From assembly GCA_900313155.1 (NCBI GenBank), contig OMQE01000097.1:1-14467 (forward strand): DNA of 14,467 bases. Direction: 5' to 3'. Positions 1 to 6,943 of the stretch are shown in pieces. Position 1 is the stretch's first letter. The number at the start of each line of letters is the position of its first letter. The stretch comes from an uncultured Rhodospirillaceae bacterium. GTDB taxonomy: Bacteria; Pseudomonadota; Alphaproteobacteria; RF32; CAG-239. Position numbers and translations under genes: made by a program. Under the pieces are notes generated by a model. The model saw nothing but the letters and a program-made list of their open reading frames with translations. It made no database searches and was not told the DNA's origin.

Positions 1-881
1 CGGTGCGCGGTCAATATCTGCTCAACGAGCCGATGAAAAAGCATACTTGGCTTGGTGTCGGCGGTGCGGCTGAGGTGATGTTTTATCCGGTAGATGAAAA
101 CGATTTGCAATATTTTTTACGCCATAAACCGCAAGATATTTCGTTGTTTATTTTAGGAGGCGGCTCTAACTTATTGGTTCGTGACGGTGGAATTAAGGGT
201 ATTACCATTAAATTACAAAACAAAACTTTTGCTCAGTGGCGTGTTGAAAATGACTTGTTGATTTGCGGTGCCGGATTAAAAAATTTTGAACTTAAAAAAA
301 TTCTGCCGCAAAATCATATCGGCGGACTGGAGTTTTTGTGTTCCATTCCGGGAACAATCGGCGGTGCTTTTCGTTCTAATGCCGGCTGTTTTGGTACAGA
401 GTTGGCGCAAGTTTTACAATATGCCAAAGTTATGAATGAACAGGGCGAAATTTTTCAAGTGCCGGTCGAACAATTTCATTTTGCTTATCGGCACAGCAAT
501 TTTCCGCCGGATTGGATTATTTTGGAAGCGGCACTGAAAATGACGACTAAAAGCGCTGAAGAAATTGCGTCGCAAATTGCTCAAAATGATGAATATCGCA
601 AAACCCACCAGCCGCAAGGTATTCGCACAGCGGGCTCAACGTTTAAAAATCCGCCTCAGCAGGCGGCTTGGAAATTAATCAAAGAATCCGGTGCTGCGGA
701 GATTGTTGTGGGCGGCGCGCAAATGTCTTGCCAGCATTGCAATTTTTTGCAAGTTTCCGATTTTGCCACAGCAGAAGATGTGGAAACGTTAGGTGAAAAT
801 ATCATCAACGCCGTTAAACAAAAGACAGGTATTGAATTGCAATGGGAAATCAAACGCATTGGTCAAAGGCAAAAATCATGA
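1..881 (+). CDS. murB: UDP-N-acetylenolpyruvoylglucosamine reductase, 5' end cut by window
   Basis: MurB reduces UDP-GlcNAc-enolpyruvate to UDP-MurNAc with NADPH and bound FAD, a cytoplasmic step of peptidoglycan precursor synthesis. Counting from the GTG at position 3, the FAD-binding motif LGGGSNLLVRDGG is at residues 51-63 and the flavin-site segment IPGTIGG at about 115-121. The YRHSNFP segment (Arg163) and AGSTFKNP (catalytic Ser212) follow. The C-terminal WEIKRIG segment supplies the expected catalytic Glu282. The short form without a Tyr-loop insertion suggests a type II enzyme. The frame is open to the window edge, and family members usually carry about 15-25 residues before the VRG segment. 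The GTG at position 3 is therefore probably an internal valine and the gene is partial. It is the first gene of the murB-ftsQ-ftsA-ftsZ run, and its TGA overlaps the ftsQ ATG. Confidence 0.95.
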   Translation, partial: VRGQYLLNEPMKKHTWLGVGGAAEVMFYPVDENDLQYFLRHKPQDISLFILGGGSNLLVRDGGIKGITIKLQNKTFAQWRVENDLLICGAGLKNFELKKILPQNHIGGLEFLCSIPGTIGGAFRSNAGCFGTELAQVLQYAKVMNEQGEIFQVPVEQFHFAYRHSNFPPDWIILEAALKMTTKSAEEIASQIAQNDEYRKTHQPQGIRTAGSTFKNPPQQAAWKLIKESGAAEIVVGGAQMSCQHCNFLQVSDFATAEDVETLGENIINAVKQKTGIELQWEIKRIGQRQKS

Positions 882-1672
882 CGACGATAGAAAATAAAAT
901 TTATGAAAATGTTGTGTGGCCATATCGTTTGATTGGTAATTTTTTGCTTATCGGTGCTATTTGGCTCAGTACCTTCGGTGTTATCACGATTCGCCACAAT
1001 CTTATCGGCAAGCAGATAGATTCCCTCTTAAGTGAACTGTATCAACAATCGGCAGTTGTCGGTTGGGGGCTTGATGATATTACCTTGGAAGGCAGAGAAA
1101 AAACATCTCTTAATGAGGTTTTTGATGTTTTGAATATTACCCGCGGTGATAACATTTTGAAAATTGATTTACCTGAAGTTCGGCAAAAAGTTATGTCTTT
1201 ACCGTGGGTGAAAGATGCGGTGGTTACGCGTCGCTATTTTCCTAACATTATCCATATCAGTCTTAAAGAGCGGCAAGTTAAATCCATTTGGCAATATCAT
1301 AACGAGTTTTATCCGATTGATGAAGACGGTGAAATTATTGAAACCGAATATGTTACCCAGCCGAATGTTTTGCAAATTGTCGGCGAAGATGCCCCGCAAC
1401 ACATTAAAGAACTTTTACAAATTATTGAGCAAGATAAAGAGCTTTTTGCGCGTCTGAAAGCCGCAAACTATATTTCCAAACGCCGTTGGGATTTGATTTT
1501 TGATGATGTTGAGCACGGTATTACCGTTAAAATGCCGGAAGAAGACCTTGAAACAGCATGGAAAAAATTAGTCAAACTGGATAAAACACACGGACTTCTT
1601 AAATATAAATTAACTTTCATTGATTTAAGATTAAAAAACAAGATTATCGTCAAAGTTGCTGACGAAAAATAA
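878..1672 (+). CDS. ftsQ: cell division protein FtsQ
   Basis: FtsQ is a bitopic inner-membrane protein that links early divisome proteins to the septal wall machinery (FtsL/FtsB, FtsW/FtsI). From the ATG at 878 the protein has 264 residues. A short cytoplasmic tail is followed by a membrane segment at about 16-38, rich in Leu, Ile and Phe. A POTRA domain follows at about 63-135, including ITLEGREKTSLNEVFDVL and the WVKDAVVTRRYFPN stretch, and then a periplasmic beta domain to the C-terminus. An ATG at 842 is in frame, but the 878 start is preferred. It gives a 4-base ATGA overlap with the murB stop (translational coupling), has an AAAGG motif about 9 bases upstream, and puts the membrane helix at the usual distance from the N-terminus. 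The sequence is divergent, as FtsQ usually is; identity rests on domain layout and on position between murB and ftsA. Confidence 0.88.
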   Translation: MTTIENKIYENVVWPYRLIGNFLLIGAIWLSTFGVITIRHNLIGKQIDSLLSELYQQSAVVGWGLDDITLEGREKTSLNEVFDVLNITRGDNILKIDLPEVRQKVMSLPWVKDAVVTRRYFPNIIHISLKERQVKSIWQYHNEFYPIDEDGEIIETEYVTQPNVLQIVGEDAPQHIKELLQIIEQDKELFARLKAANYISKRRWDLIFDDVEHGITVKMPEEDLETAWKKLVKLDKTHGLLKYKLTFIDLRLKNKIIVKVADEK

Positions 1673-1694
1673 ATAAAAATCAATAACGTGCGTT

Positions 1695-1698
1695 GAGG
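1695..1698 (+). promoter_or_regulatory. Shine-Dalgarno site that decides the ftsA start
   Basis: GAGG lies 9 bases before the GTG at 1708. An upstream in-frame TTG at 1693 overlaps this site, so starting there would place the initiation codon inside the ribosome binding site and leave no obvious site of its own. This supports GTG 1708 as the ftsA start. Confidence 0.7.
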
Positions 1699-1707
1699 TA
1701 TAAAAAA

Positions 1708-2952
1708 GTGAATCGGAACACTATTGCGGCATTGGATATCGGTTCTTCTAAGGTGTGTTGCATTATCGCTCATGTGATGAAAGATAAGCGGCTGAAAATT
1801 GTCGGCTATGGCTATAATGCTTCCAACGGTATCAAAAACGGAGTTATTACCGACATCAATCAGGCAACAATTTCTGTGTGTAATGCGGTTGAAGATGCCG
1901 AGCAAAAAGCCAATGAACGTATTGACAGTGTCATTTTGAATGTTTCAGGCTCAAAAACATCAAGTTTGTTGCAAAATACATCGGTGGCTTTGAAGAAAAA
2001 TCGTCCGGTTACGGTTGAAGATATCAATAAACTGATTGCCAAAGGAACAAATAAAGTTAATGCCGGCGGCAATAATGAAATTATTCATTGCGCGGCAACA
2101 ACCTACAAAATAGATCACGGCGAGGATATTAAAGACCCGCTGAATATTTACGGTGAAGAATTATCGGTTAATATTTTGCTTGGAATGTATCCGTCAAGCT
2201 TGTATCGCAATTTATCGTCCGTTGTTGAAGCATCTCATTTAGACATAGGCAATAAAGTTCTGACGGCTTATGCTTCCGGTTTGGCTTGTATGGTTGATGA
2301 TGAGCGAGAATATGGTGCGACTATTGTTGATATTGGGGGTGGGACAACCAGTATTGCTACATTTAAAAACGGCTTTCCAATTGCATTTTCCACTTTGCCG
2401 GTTGGCGGGATAAATATTACGCGCGACATTACTCAAGGGTTGACAACCTCGTTTGCTCATGCCGAAGATTTAAAAATCAGAAGCGGATGTGCCTTCGGGG
2501 TTTCGCAAGATGAATATGAAAACATCAATGTTTATCCGCTGGGTGAAGAAGATGACAGTTCCATTCGGCAAATGCACCGTTCGGATTTAATAAAGATTAT
2601 TGCACCGCGTGTAGAAGAAATGTTTGAGTTAATTAACAAAAAACTAGATGCGCATGGGCTAAAAGGGCAGCAGAATCACCGCGTTGTTTTAACAGGCGGT
2701 TGCAGCCAGTTGCCGGGGATTCGTGCCGTGGCAAATTTGATATTGGATAAGCAAGTGCGTTTGGGCGGACCGCGCAATATTATCGGCGCGCCGGAACATT
2801 TGAATAATAACCCGATTTTTTCAACTGCGCTCGGCATGTTGTTATTTGAAATCAATAATATGGAGCGCAAACCTAAAAAAACAATTACCCGACCGGCAGG
2901 CGAAGGCGGAAAAATTTCTAAAATATTTAATTGGTTGCGTCAAAATTCTTAA
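1708..2952 (+). CDS. ftsA: cell division protein FtsA, actin-like
   Basis: FtsA is an actin-fold ATPase that tethers FtsZ filaments to the inner face of the membrane and recruits later divisome proteins. With a GTG start at 1708 it has 414 residues, close to the usual length of about 420. The phosphate-1 loop ALDIGSSKVCCII is at 8-20. A 1C-type domain unique to FtsA lies at about 85-165. The phosphate-2 loop IVDIGGGTTSIATF is at 206-219 and the adenosine motif VVLTGGCSQLPGI at 326-338. A linker leads to a C-terminal amphipathic helix, KISKIFNWLRQNS (402-414), matching the membrane-targeting sequence. The gene lies 35 bases after ftsQ and 77 bases before ftsZ, the standard order. Confidence 0.96.
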   Translation: MNRNTIAALDIGSSKVCCIIAHVMKDKRLKIVGYGYNASNGIKNGVITDINQATISVCNAVEDAEQKANERIDSVILNVSGSKTSSLLQNTSVALKKNRPVTVEDINKLIAKGTNKVNAGGNNEIIHCAATTYKIDHGEDIKDPLNIYGEELSVNILLGMYPSSLYRNLSSVVEASHLDIGNKVLTAYASGLACMVDDEREYGATIVDIGGGTTSIATFKNGFPIAFSTLPVGGINITRDITQGLTTSFAHAEDLKIRSGCAFGVSQDEYENINVYPLGEEDDSSIRQMHRSDLIKIIAPRVEEMFELINKKLDAHGLKGQQNHRVVLTGGCSQLPGIRAVANLILDKQVRLGGPRNIIGAPEHLNNNPIFSTALGMLLFEINNMERKPKKTITRPAGEGGKISKIFNWLRQNS

Positions 2953-2985
2953 AATTGGTAACTAAAACTTAATTTATTACGCTTA

Positions 2986-3001
2986 TATAATAAGATATAA
3001 T
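2986..3001 (+). promoter_or_regulatory. candidate -10 elements in the ftsZ leader
   Basis: The 77-base ftsA-ftsZ gap is very AT-rich and contains two exact TATAAT hexamers, at 2986-2991 and 2996-3001. No convincing -35 box sits 17 bases upstream: TAAAAC at 2963 and TTTATT at 2973 are poor matches. A dedicated ftsZ promoter is plausible, since ftsZ often has one in alphaproteobacteria. TATAAT can also arise by chance in such sequence. Confidence 0.35.
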
Positions 3002-3029
3002 TGTAATAAGTCAGACGGGAGATAAATAT

Positions 3030-4793
3030 ATGTCCATAAAATTAGGAGTAGCAGAAAGTTCAGTTTCGTATTTGAAGCCGCGTATTGCCGTTGTTGGCGT
3101 TGGCGGTGGTGGCGGTAATGCCGTTAATAATATGATTTCGCAAAATTTGGAAGGTGTTGATTTTATTGTTGCCAATACAGATGCGCAGGCTTTGGCACAT
3201 TCTGCAGCCAGCCAAAAAATCCAGCTTGGACTTGAAATTACACAAGGTTTGGGTGCCGGCGCACGTCCGGAAGTTGGTAAAATGGCGGCAGAAGAAGCTC
3301 GCGATAAAATTGCCGAAATTTTAGAAGGTGTAAATATGGTATTCATTACGGCAGGTATGGGCGGAGGTACCGGTTCCGGTGCAGCTCCTGTTGTGGCGCA
3401 TATTGCCAAAGAAAAGGGAATACTGACTGTCGGTGTGGTTACCAAGCCGTTTAGTTTTGAGGGTAAGAAACGTATGGAAATTGCCGAAAGTGCTCTTGCT
3501 AATTTTACCAAAGAAGTTGACAGTATCATTATTATTCCAAACCAAAACTTGTTCCGTATTGCCGATGAAAATACCACATTGGCAGATGCATTTAAATTAG
3601 CGGATAATGTGCTTTATTCCGGTGTTCGTTCCATTACTGATTTAATGATGATGCCGGGGTTGATTAACCTTGACTTTGCTGATGTGAAGAACATTATGCA
3701 AGATAAAGGCAAGGCTATAATGGGAACCGGTGAAGCTGAAGGTAAAGGTCGTGCCAAAGAAGCGGCAAGTATGGCATTAGCCAACCCGCTTTTAGATGAT
3801 TGTTCTATGCTTGGTGCCAAAGGTGTATTGATTAACATTACCGGCGGAACAGATATTACATTACCGGAACTTGACGAAGCGGCAAACACAATTAAGGAAG
3901 CCGTTGGTGATGATGCCAATATCATTTTCGGTTCAAGTTTTGACGACAGTTTGTCGGGAAAGATTCGCGTTTCTATTGTTGTTACTGGCATTAACGATGA
4001 TAATTTACCGCAACCTGAAGTTAAAAAGACTCGTATGCCGGAGCCGTCACTGATTGACCAAAGTTATGACGATTCAACATTTGTTCCGACAGTGATGCCG
4101 GTTATGGAACAGCAAACACCGATTCAAGAGCCGGAAACAACACCAAATATGCCGACCGAAGAAGAACAAGAACCGGTATTTACGCCAACAATGCCTCAAG
4201 ATTTTGAAGAACCTAAATCGGCCCAAGAAGATGATTTTGATTTTACAACTGCCGATTTACCGGTGTTTGGGGAGCCGGAACCGGTTGACAATGAACCGTT
4301 ACCGCAAGATGACGATTTGATGCGTGATTTTGCCGGTCTTGATAAATCGGACGAATTACCGGAAGTTCCGCAGGCTTCGGCTTTGTTTTCAGCAATTATG
4401 AAGAACAACAAAGAGCCGGAAGATGACAATGTGGACATTGATTTTGATGTGTTGTCAAATAAAGATGCCAATTTCTTCTCTAGCGATACATCTATTCAAA
4501 ATGTTCCGGTAAAAACAGAAGAAGAACCTGAGTTGTTTAATGACAATGATGTCTCGGTCTTCCGTGATGAAAAAGCACCGGAAGAAACAGCCCCTGTGGT
4601 TGAAGAAACACCGGCGTCACGTCCGACTTCGTTCATTGACCGCTTTATAGGTATTCGTGCACGCAAAAAAAATGCCGAAGAGGCTAAACCTGAAGTCAAA
4701 TTTGAAGAAGAAACATCGGTAAATAATGCTATTGATGACATTGAACTTTCAGATGATGATTTGGATATTCCGTCATTTTTACGCAGAAAATAG
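3030..4793 (+). CDS. ftsZ: cell division GTPase FtsZ with long acidic linker
   Basis: FtsZ is the tubulin-like GTPase that forms the cytokinetic ring. The 587-residue product has the nucleotide-binding GVGGGGGNAV segment at 23-32 and the tubulin signature GGGTGSG at 111-117. The T7 catalytic loop NLDFADVK is at 213-220, and the C-terminal GTPase subdomain runs to about 325. A low-complexity, Glu/Asp/Pro-rich, probably disordered linker of about 245 residues follows. The protein ends in DIPSFLRRK (579-587), the conserved peptide that binds FtsA and other partners. Long linkers are typical of alphaproteobacterial FtsZ, but this one is well above the roughly 320-400 residues of whole proteins such as E. 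coli FtsZ. The start is supported by GGGAG 8 bases upstream. lpxC, a common downstream neighbour, is absent. Confidence 0.97.
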   Translation: MSIKLGVAESSVSYLKPRIAVVGVGGGGGNAVNNMISQNLEGVDFIVANTDAQALAHSAASQKIQLGLEITQGLGAGARPEVGKMAAEEARDKIAEILEGVNMVFITAGMGGGTGSGAAPVVAHIAKEKGILTVGVVTKPFSFEGKKRMEIAESALANFTKEVDSIIIIPNQNLFRIADENTTLADAFKLADNVLYSGVRSITDLMMMPGLINLDFADVKNIMQDKGKAIMGTGEAEGKGRAKEAASMALANPLLDDCSMLGAKGVLINITGGTDITLPELDEAANTIKEAVGDDANIIFGSSFDDSLSGKIRVSIVVTGINDDNLPQPEVKKTRMPEPSLIDQSYDDSTFVPTVMPVMEQQTPIQEPETTPNMPTEEEQEPVFTPTMPQDFEEPKSAQEDDFDFTTADLPVFGEPEPVDNEPLPQDDDLMRDFAGLDKSDELPEVPQASALFSAIMKNNKEPEDDNVDIDFDVLSNKDANFFSSDTSIQNVPVKTEEEPELFNDNDVSVFRDEKAPEETAPVVEETPASRPTSFIDRFIGIRARKKNAEEAKPEVKFEEETSVNNAIDDIELSDDDLDIPSFLRRK

Positions 4794-4813
4794 AAATTAT
4801 TAGATATTAAATG

Positions 4814-4845
4814 AAAAAACTTCCGTATGAGCGGAAGTTTTTTTT
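4814..4845 (+). terminator. rho-independent terminator of ftsZ
   Basis: A perfect 9-bp stem, AAACTTCCG (4817-4825) with CGGAAGTTT (4832-4840), closes a 6-base loop and runs into a stretch of T's to 4845. It lies about 20 bases after the ftsZ stop. An A-run from 4814 on the 5' side means it could also work on the minus strand. Confidence 0.92.
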
Positions 4846-4856
4846 ACAAAGATAAC

Positions 4857-4892
4857 AAAAAAGTCTTGCGCCCAAAGCGGGGACAAGACTTT
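4857..4892 (-). terminator. rho-independent terminator of the 167-aa minus-strand gene
   Basis: Read on the minus strand, AAAGTCTTG (4892-4884) pairs with CAAGACTTT (4868-4860) around a 15-base GC-rich loop and is followed by a T run ending at 4857. It lies about 25 bases beyond the stop of the gene ending at 4917. With the ftsZ terminator it forms a tail-to-tail pair that separates convergent transcripts. Confidence 0.85.
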
Positions 4893-4916
4893 GATTGTTT
4901 TACAGATTGAGGCTAC

Positions 4917-5420
4917 TTACAGATAGCCGATCAGGCGCACCTTGGCCGGCTTGCGGTTGTCATAGGTGGCATCGTCGGCCTTGTCGTTCTTCACCTCACC
5001 GCACCAGTATGCCACACCGCTCCACTCGTGACCGTTAAGCCAATACTTACCCTCGAACTCGGGCTGATGGAGCTCCCTAAGCTTGGCGTTCAGCTCCGGC
5101 ATAATGTTACGCCAGAGTTCGTAGGTATTCGCTCCCGGCAGTTTATCCTTCTTCTCAACGGGATATTCCTGCGGGCCACTCTCTTTGAACTCCACATAGG
5201 TAGTAGACTTCTTCAGCGGGAAGATGCCGATCGGCTTCATATCCTTCCCCTTATCAAAGGGAACGCGTTGAGCCACACCGTCTTCCACAACCAACAGGTC
5301 GAAATCTTCCATACACTTCGGGCGCAGAGCAGCCAAGCGAGCCTGCTTAAGTTCCTCGAAAGTAATACCATTCTCACGCATCTTGTTAAAGATGTCTTCA
5401 ATGATTTGTTTTTTGTTCAT
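4917..5420 (-). CDS. unknown 167-residue protein in GC-rich, probably transferred DNA
   Basis: I do not recognise this protein. It has no signal peptide or membrane segment, so it is probably cytoplasmic. Residues 1-35 look helical (MNKKQIIEDIFNKMRENGIT and onward). A GKDMKPIGIFPL segment is at about 58-69, a helical ELWRNIMPELNAKLRELHQP at 101-120, and an aromatic GKYWLNGHEWSGVAYWCGEV at 124-143. It ends in KVRLIGYL. The YW...W...AYW pattern followed by a VRL ending faintly recalls Lcl/DUF1566-type domains, but I would not assign it on that. GC is about 52% by hand count against about 40% around it, and codons favour G or C in third position (AAG, CTG, ATC, GCC). There is no Shine-Dalgarno site before the ATG. 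It has a full reading frame and its own terminator, so it is likely a real, recently acquired gene. Confidence 0.8.
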   Translation of the reverse strand: MNKKQIIEDIFNKMRENGITFEELKQARLAALRPKCMEDFDLLVVEDGVAQRVPFDKGKDMKPIGIFPLKKSTTYVEFKESGPQEYPVEKKDKLPGANTYELWRNIMPELNAKLRELHQPEFEGKYWLNGHEWSGVAYWCGEVKNDKADDATYDNRKPAKVRLIGYL

Positions 5421-5471
5421 AATAATGTTGAATTAAAGGGTTATTTAAATTGTAAACTAAACACAGGATTC

Positions 5472-5500
5472 ATTCTTATGCATTTTTTGACAAAAGTCAA
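5472..5500 (-). promoter_or_regulatory. candidate sigma-70 promoter for the 167-aa gene, with palindrome
   Basis: On the minus strand, TTGACT (5500-5495) is separated by 17 bases from AAGAAT (5477-5472), which would start transcripts about 45 bases before the ATG at 5420. The -35 box lies inside a perfect palindrome, TTGAC-AAAA-GTCAA (5487-5500), which could be an operator. The -10 matches only 4 of 6 positions. Confidence 0.4.
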
Positions 5501-5508
5501 GTGCTTTT

Positions 5509-6744
5509 TTAAAAATTTTTATTTTTCTGTAACTGCTCAATCTGATATTCGCGCCATTTGGTGGCAAAAGTGGCATTTTTAGGCAACTTGTCAAAATTCG
5601 GCATATCGGTGGCTTTAAGCGAAGAAAGGATGACAAAAACTTGCCGGCAGAGTTCAACCGCCTTTTTATAGTAAGCCTGTTCTTCGATGCTAGGCTCTAA
5701 AGCGCGGCCGCACATATCACAAAAGCTGACTTTTATCAGCAGATTAAGCAAATTTTCATCACGGAAATCATTGGTTACAGCGGCGACAAAGTCTCGCAAT
5801 TTACCAAGGCGCATATCAGGGACTTTAAAAAAACGCATGTGGTAAAGGGCCGCAGTATAAGCCGCCTGCGTAAATGCTTTAGGAACTTTTAGGCGTTTAC
5901 CGATTTTTTGCACTATATGAGCACCGTTAATATCGTGCATATAATGGTGGGGTAAAACTTCTTTTTCGGTTTTGATTTTGCCGATGTCATGCAATAGCAA
6001 AGCATATTTGGTCAGCGGCGGTAATTTTTCCCCCTTTTCTAAAACCAGAATCGTATGATTGCCGCTGTTGCCTTCAGGGTGATATTGCAATATTTCCGGC
6101 ATTTGCCACAATTTATCAACTTCAGGCAAAATAACTTTCAAAGCGCCGCAATCGCGCATAGCCAAAATAAATTTGCTGAAATGTTTTGTATTAAGCGCCT
6201 TATATATTTCTTGCCAAACCCGCTCAGCCGTCAAGTGTTTAAGCATGCCCTCGCCGACCATTTTTTGCGCCAATTCCATCGTTTCCGGCGCTATGGTAAA
6301 ATCAAGTTGCGCGGCAAAACGGCACATACGTAACACTCGCAAAGGGTCTTCAACAAAGTGTTCTGAGTTTATATGGCGAATGATTTTATTTTCAATATCT
6401 TTTTTACCGCCGACCAAATCTATAATTTCAGCGCTCTCCAAATCGTAAACCAGCGCATTGCAGGTAAAGTCGCGCCGAACAACATCTTCTTCCAAAGTAA
6501 CAGAAGCATCAAACACAAACTTAAAATCGGTATGTTTGTCACCGGTTTTGATTTCTTTACGCGCTAAAGCATATTCCTCTTTGGTTTTGGGGTGCAAAAA
6601 CACCGGAAAATCTTTGCCGACACACTCAAAACCCTTTGCCAGCATTTCTTCGCATGTTCCACCCACCACCACAAAATCTCTGTCTTGCGGCTCTATGTTG
6701 CGCACCATATCTCGCACCGCACCGCCAACCATATATATTTGCAT
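5509..6744 (-). CDS. cca: CCA tRNA nucleotidyltransferase, bacterial HD-domain type
   Basis: Cca adds or repairs the 3'-terminal CCA of tRNAs from CTP and ATP. The 411-residue protein follows the E. coli class closely. The nucleotidyltransferase GGAVRD is at 7-12, the metal-binding Asp pair QDRD (D21, D23) and RRD at 90-92. The EDPLRVLRMCRFAA helix is at 132-145 and the ERVWQE nucleotide-recognition segment at 174-179. A C-terminal HD phosphohydrolase domain has His222, His230 and HDIGK (252-256), so 2'-phosphatase or cyclic phosphodiesterase activity is expected by family analogy. The start at 6744 is chosen because AAGGGAG (6756-6750) sits 5 bases upstream and MQIYMVGGAVRD aligns with the family N-terminus. 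A longer frame to 6819 adds a tail with no counterpart in the family. No clear terminator follows before the promoter region of the next minus-strand gene, so some read-through is possible. Confidence 0.96.
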   Translation of the reverse strand: MQIYMVGGAVRDMVRNIEPQDRDFVVVGGTCEEMLAKGFECVGKDFPVFLHPKTKEEYALARKEIKTGDKHTDFKFVFDASVTLEEDVVRRDFTCNALVYDLESAEIIDLVGGKKDIENKIIRHINSEHFVEDPLRVLRMCRFAAQLDFTIAPETMELAQKMVGEGMLKHLTAERVWQEIYKALNTKHFSKFILAMRDCGALKVILPEVDKLWQMPEILQYHPEGNSGNHTILVLEKGEKLPPLTKYALLLHDIGKIKTEKEVLPHHYMHDINGAHIVQKIGKRLKVPKAFTQAAYTAALYHMRFFKVPDMRLGKLRDFVAAVTNDFRDENLLNLLIKVSFCDMCGRALEPSIEEQAYYKKAVELCRQVFVILSSLKATDMPNFDKLPKNATFATKWREYQIEQLQKNKNF

Positions 6745-6764
6745 ATCATCTCCCTTGTGTTTTA

Positions 6765-6794
6765 TATATACGCTATTGAGTGTTGGCTTGGCAA
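6765..6794 (-). promoter_or_regulatory. candidate cca promoter
   Basis: On the minus strand, TTGCCA (6794-6789) and TATATA (6770-6765) are 18 bases apart, placing the transcript start shortly before the cca ribosome binding site at 6756. The -35 box lies within the inverted repeat GCTTG-C-CAAGC. Confidence 0.45.
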
Positions 6795-6887
6795 GCAAAA
6801 ATCTTAAAGATTTATACACTATTTATGACATACAATGTTACAAAAATGTGAAAATTTGCCCATGTTCTGTTTTGAGTATGGTAATTT

Positions 6888-6917
6888 TTGCAAGCTTGTG
6901 CTATGGTAAGGTATAAC
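6888..6917 (+). promoter_or_regulatory. candidate promoter of the pilin-like operon
   Basis: TTGCAA (6888-6893) and TATAAC (6912-6917) are 18 bases apart, about 27 bases before the ATG at 6944. The -10 is bracketed by the inverted repeat CTATG (6901-6905) and CATAG (6917-6921). The match is moderate; position upstream of an orphan plus-strand operon and divergent from cca supports it. Confidence 0.4.
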
Positions 6918-6943
6918 ATAGTGTAATAACGGAGATTATTGAT

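Noticed and set aside
842..877. Earlier in-frame ATG for ftsQ at 842
   Set aside because: It overlaps murB by 40 bases and adds 12 residues. The ATG at 878 has the ATGA overlap and a better-placed ribosome binding site.
1693..1707. TTG start for ftsA at 1693
   Set aside because: It overlaps the GAGG ribosome binding site that is correctly spaced for the GTG at 1708.
3011..3577. 188-residue open frame on the minus strand opposite ftsZ
   Set aside because: It is a mirror of the conserved ftsZ GTPase region, of low-complexity Pro/Ala/Ser composition, with no ribosome binding site or family match.
5028..5582. 184-residue plus-strand frame across the orphan gene and the cca end
   Set aside because: It runs through the terminator/promoter side of two minus-strand genes, crosses the composition boundary, and looks like a shadow.
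6745..6819. N-terminal extension of Cca to 6819
   Set aside because: The extra 25 residues have no family counterpart and cover the cca promoter; AAGGGAG is 5 bases before the ATG at 6744.
6458..6916. 152-residue plus-strand frame opposite the cca N-terminus
   Set aside because: It is the complement of the conserved nucleotidyltransferase domain and continues into the divergent promoter region.
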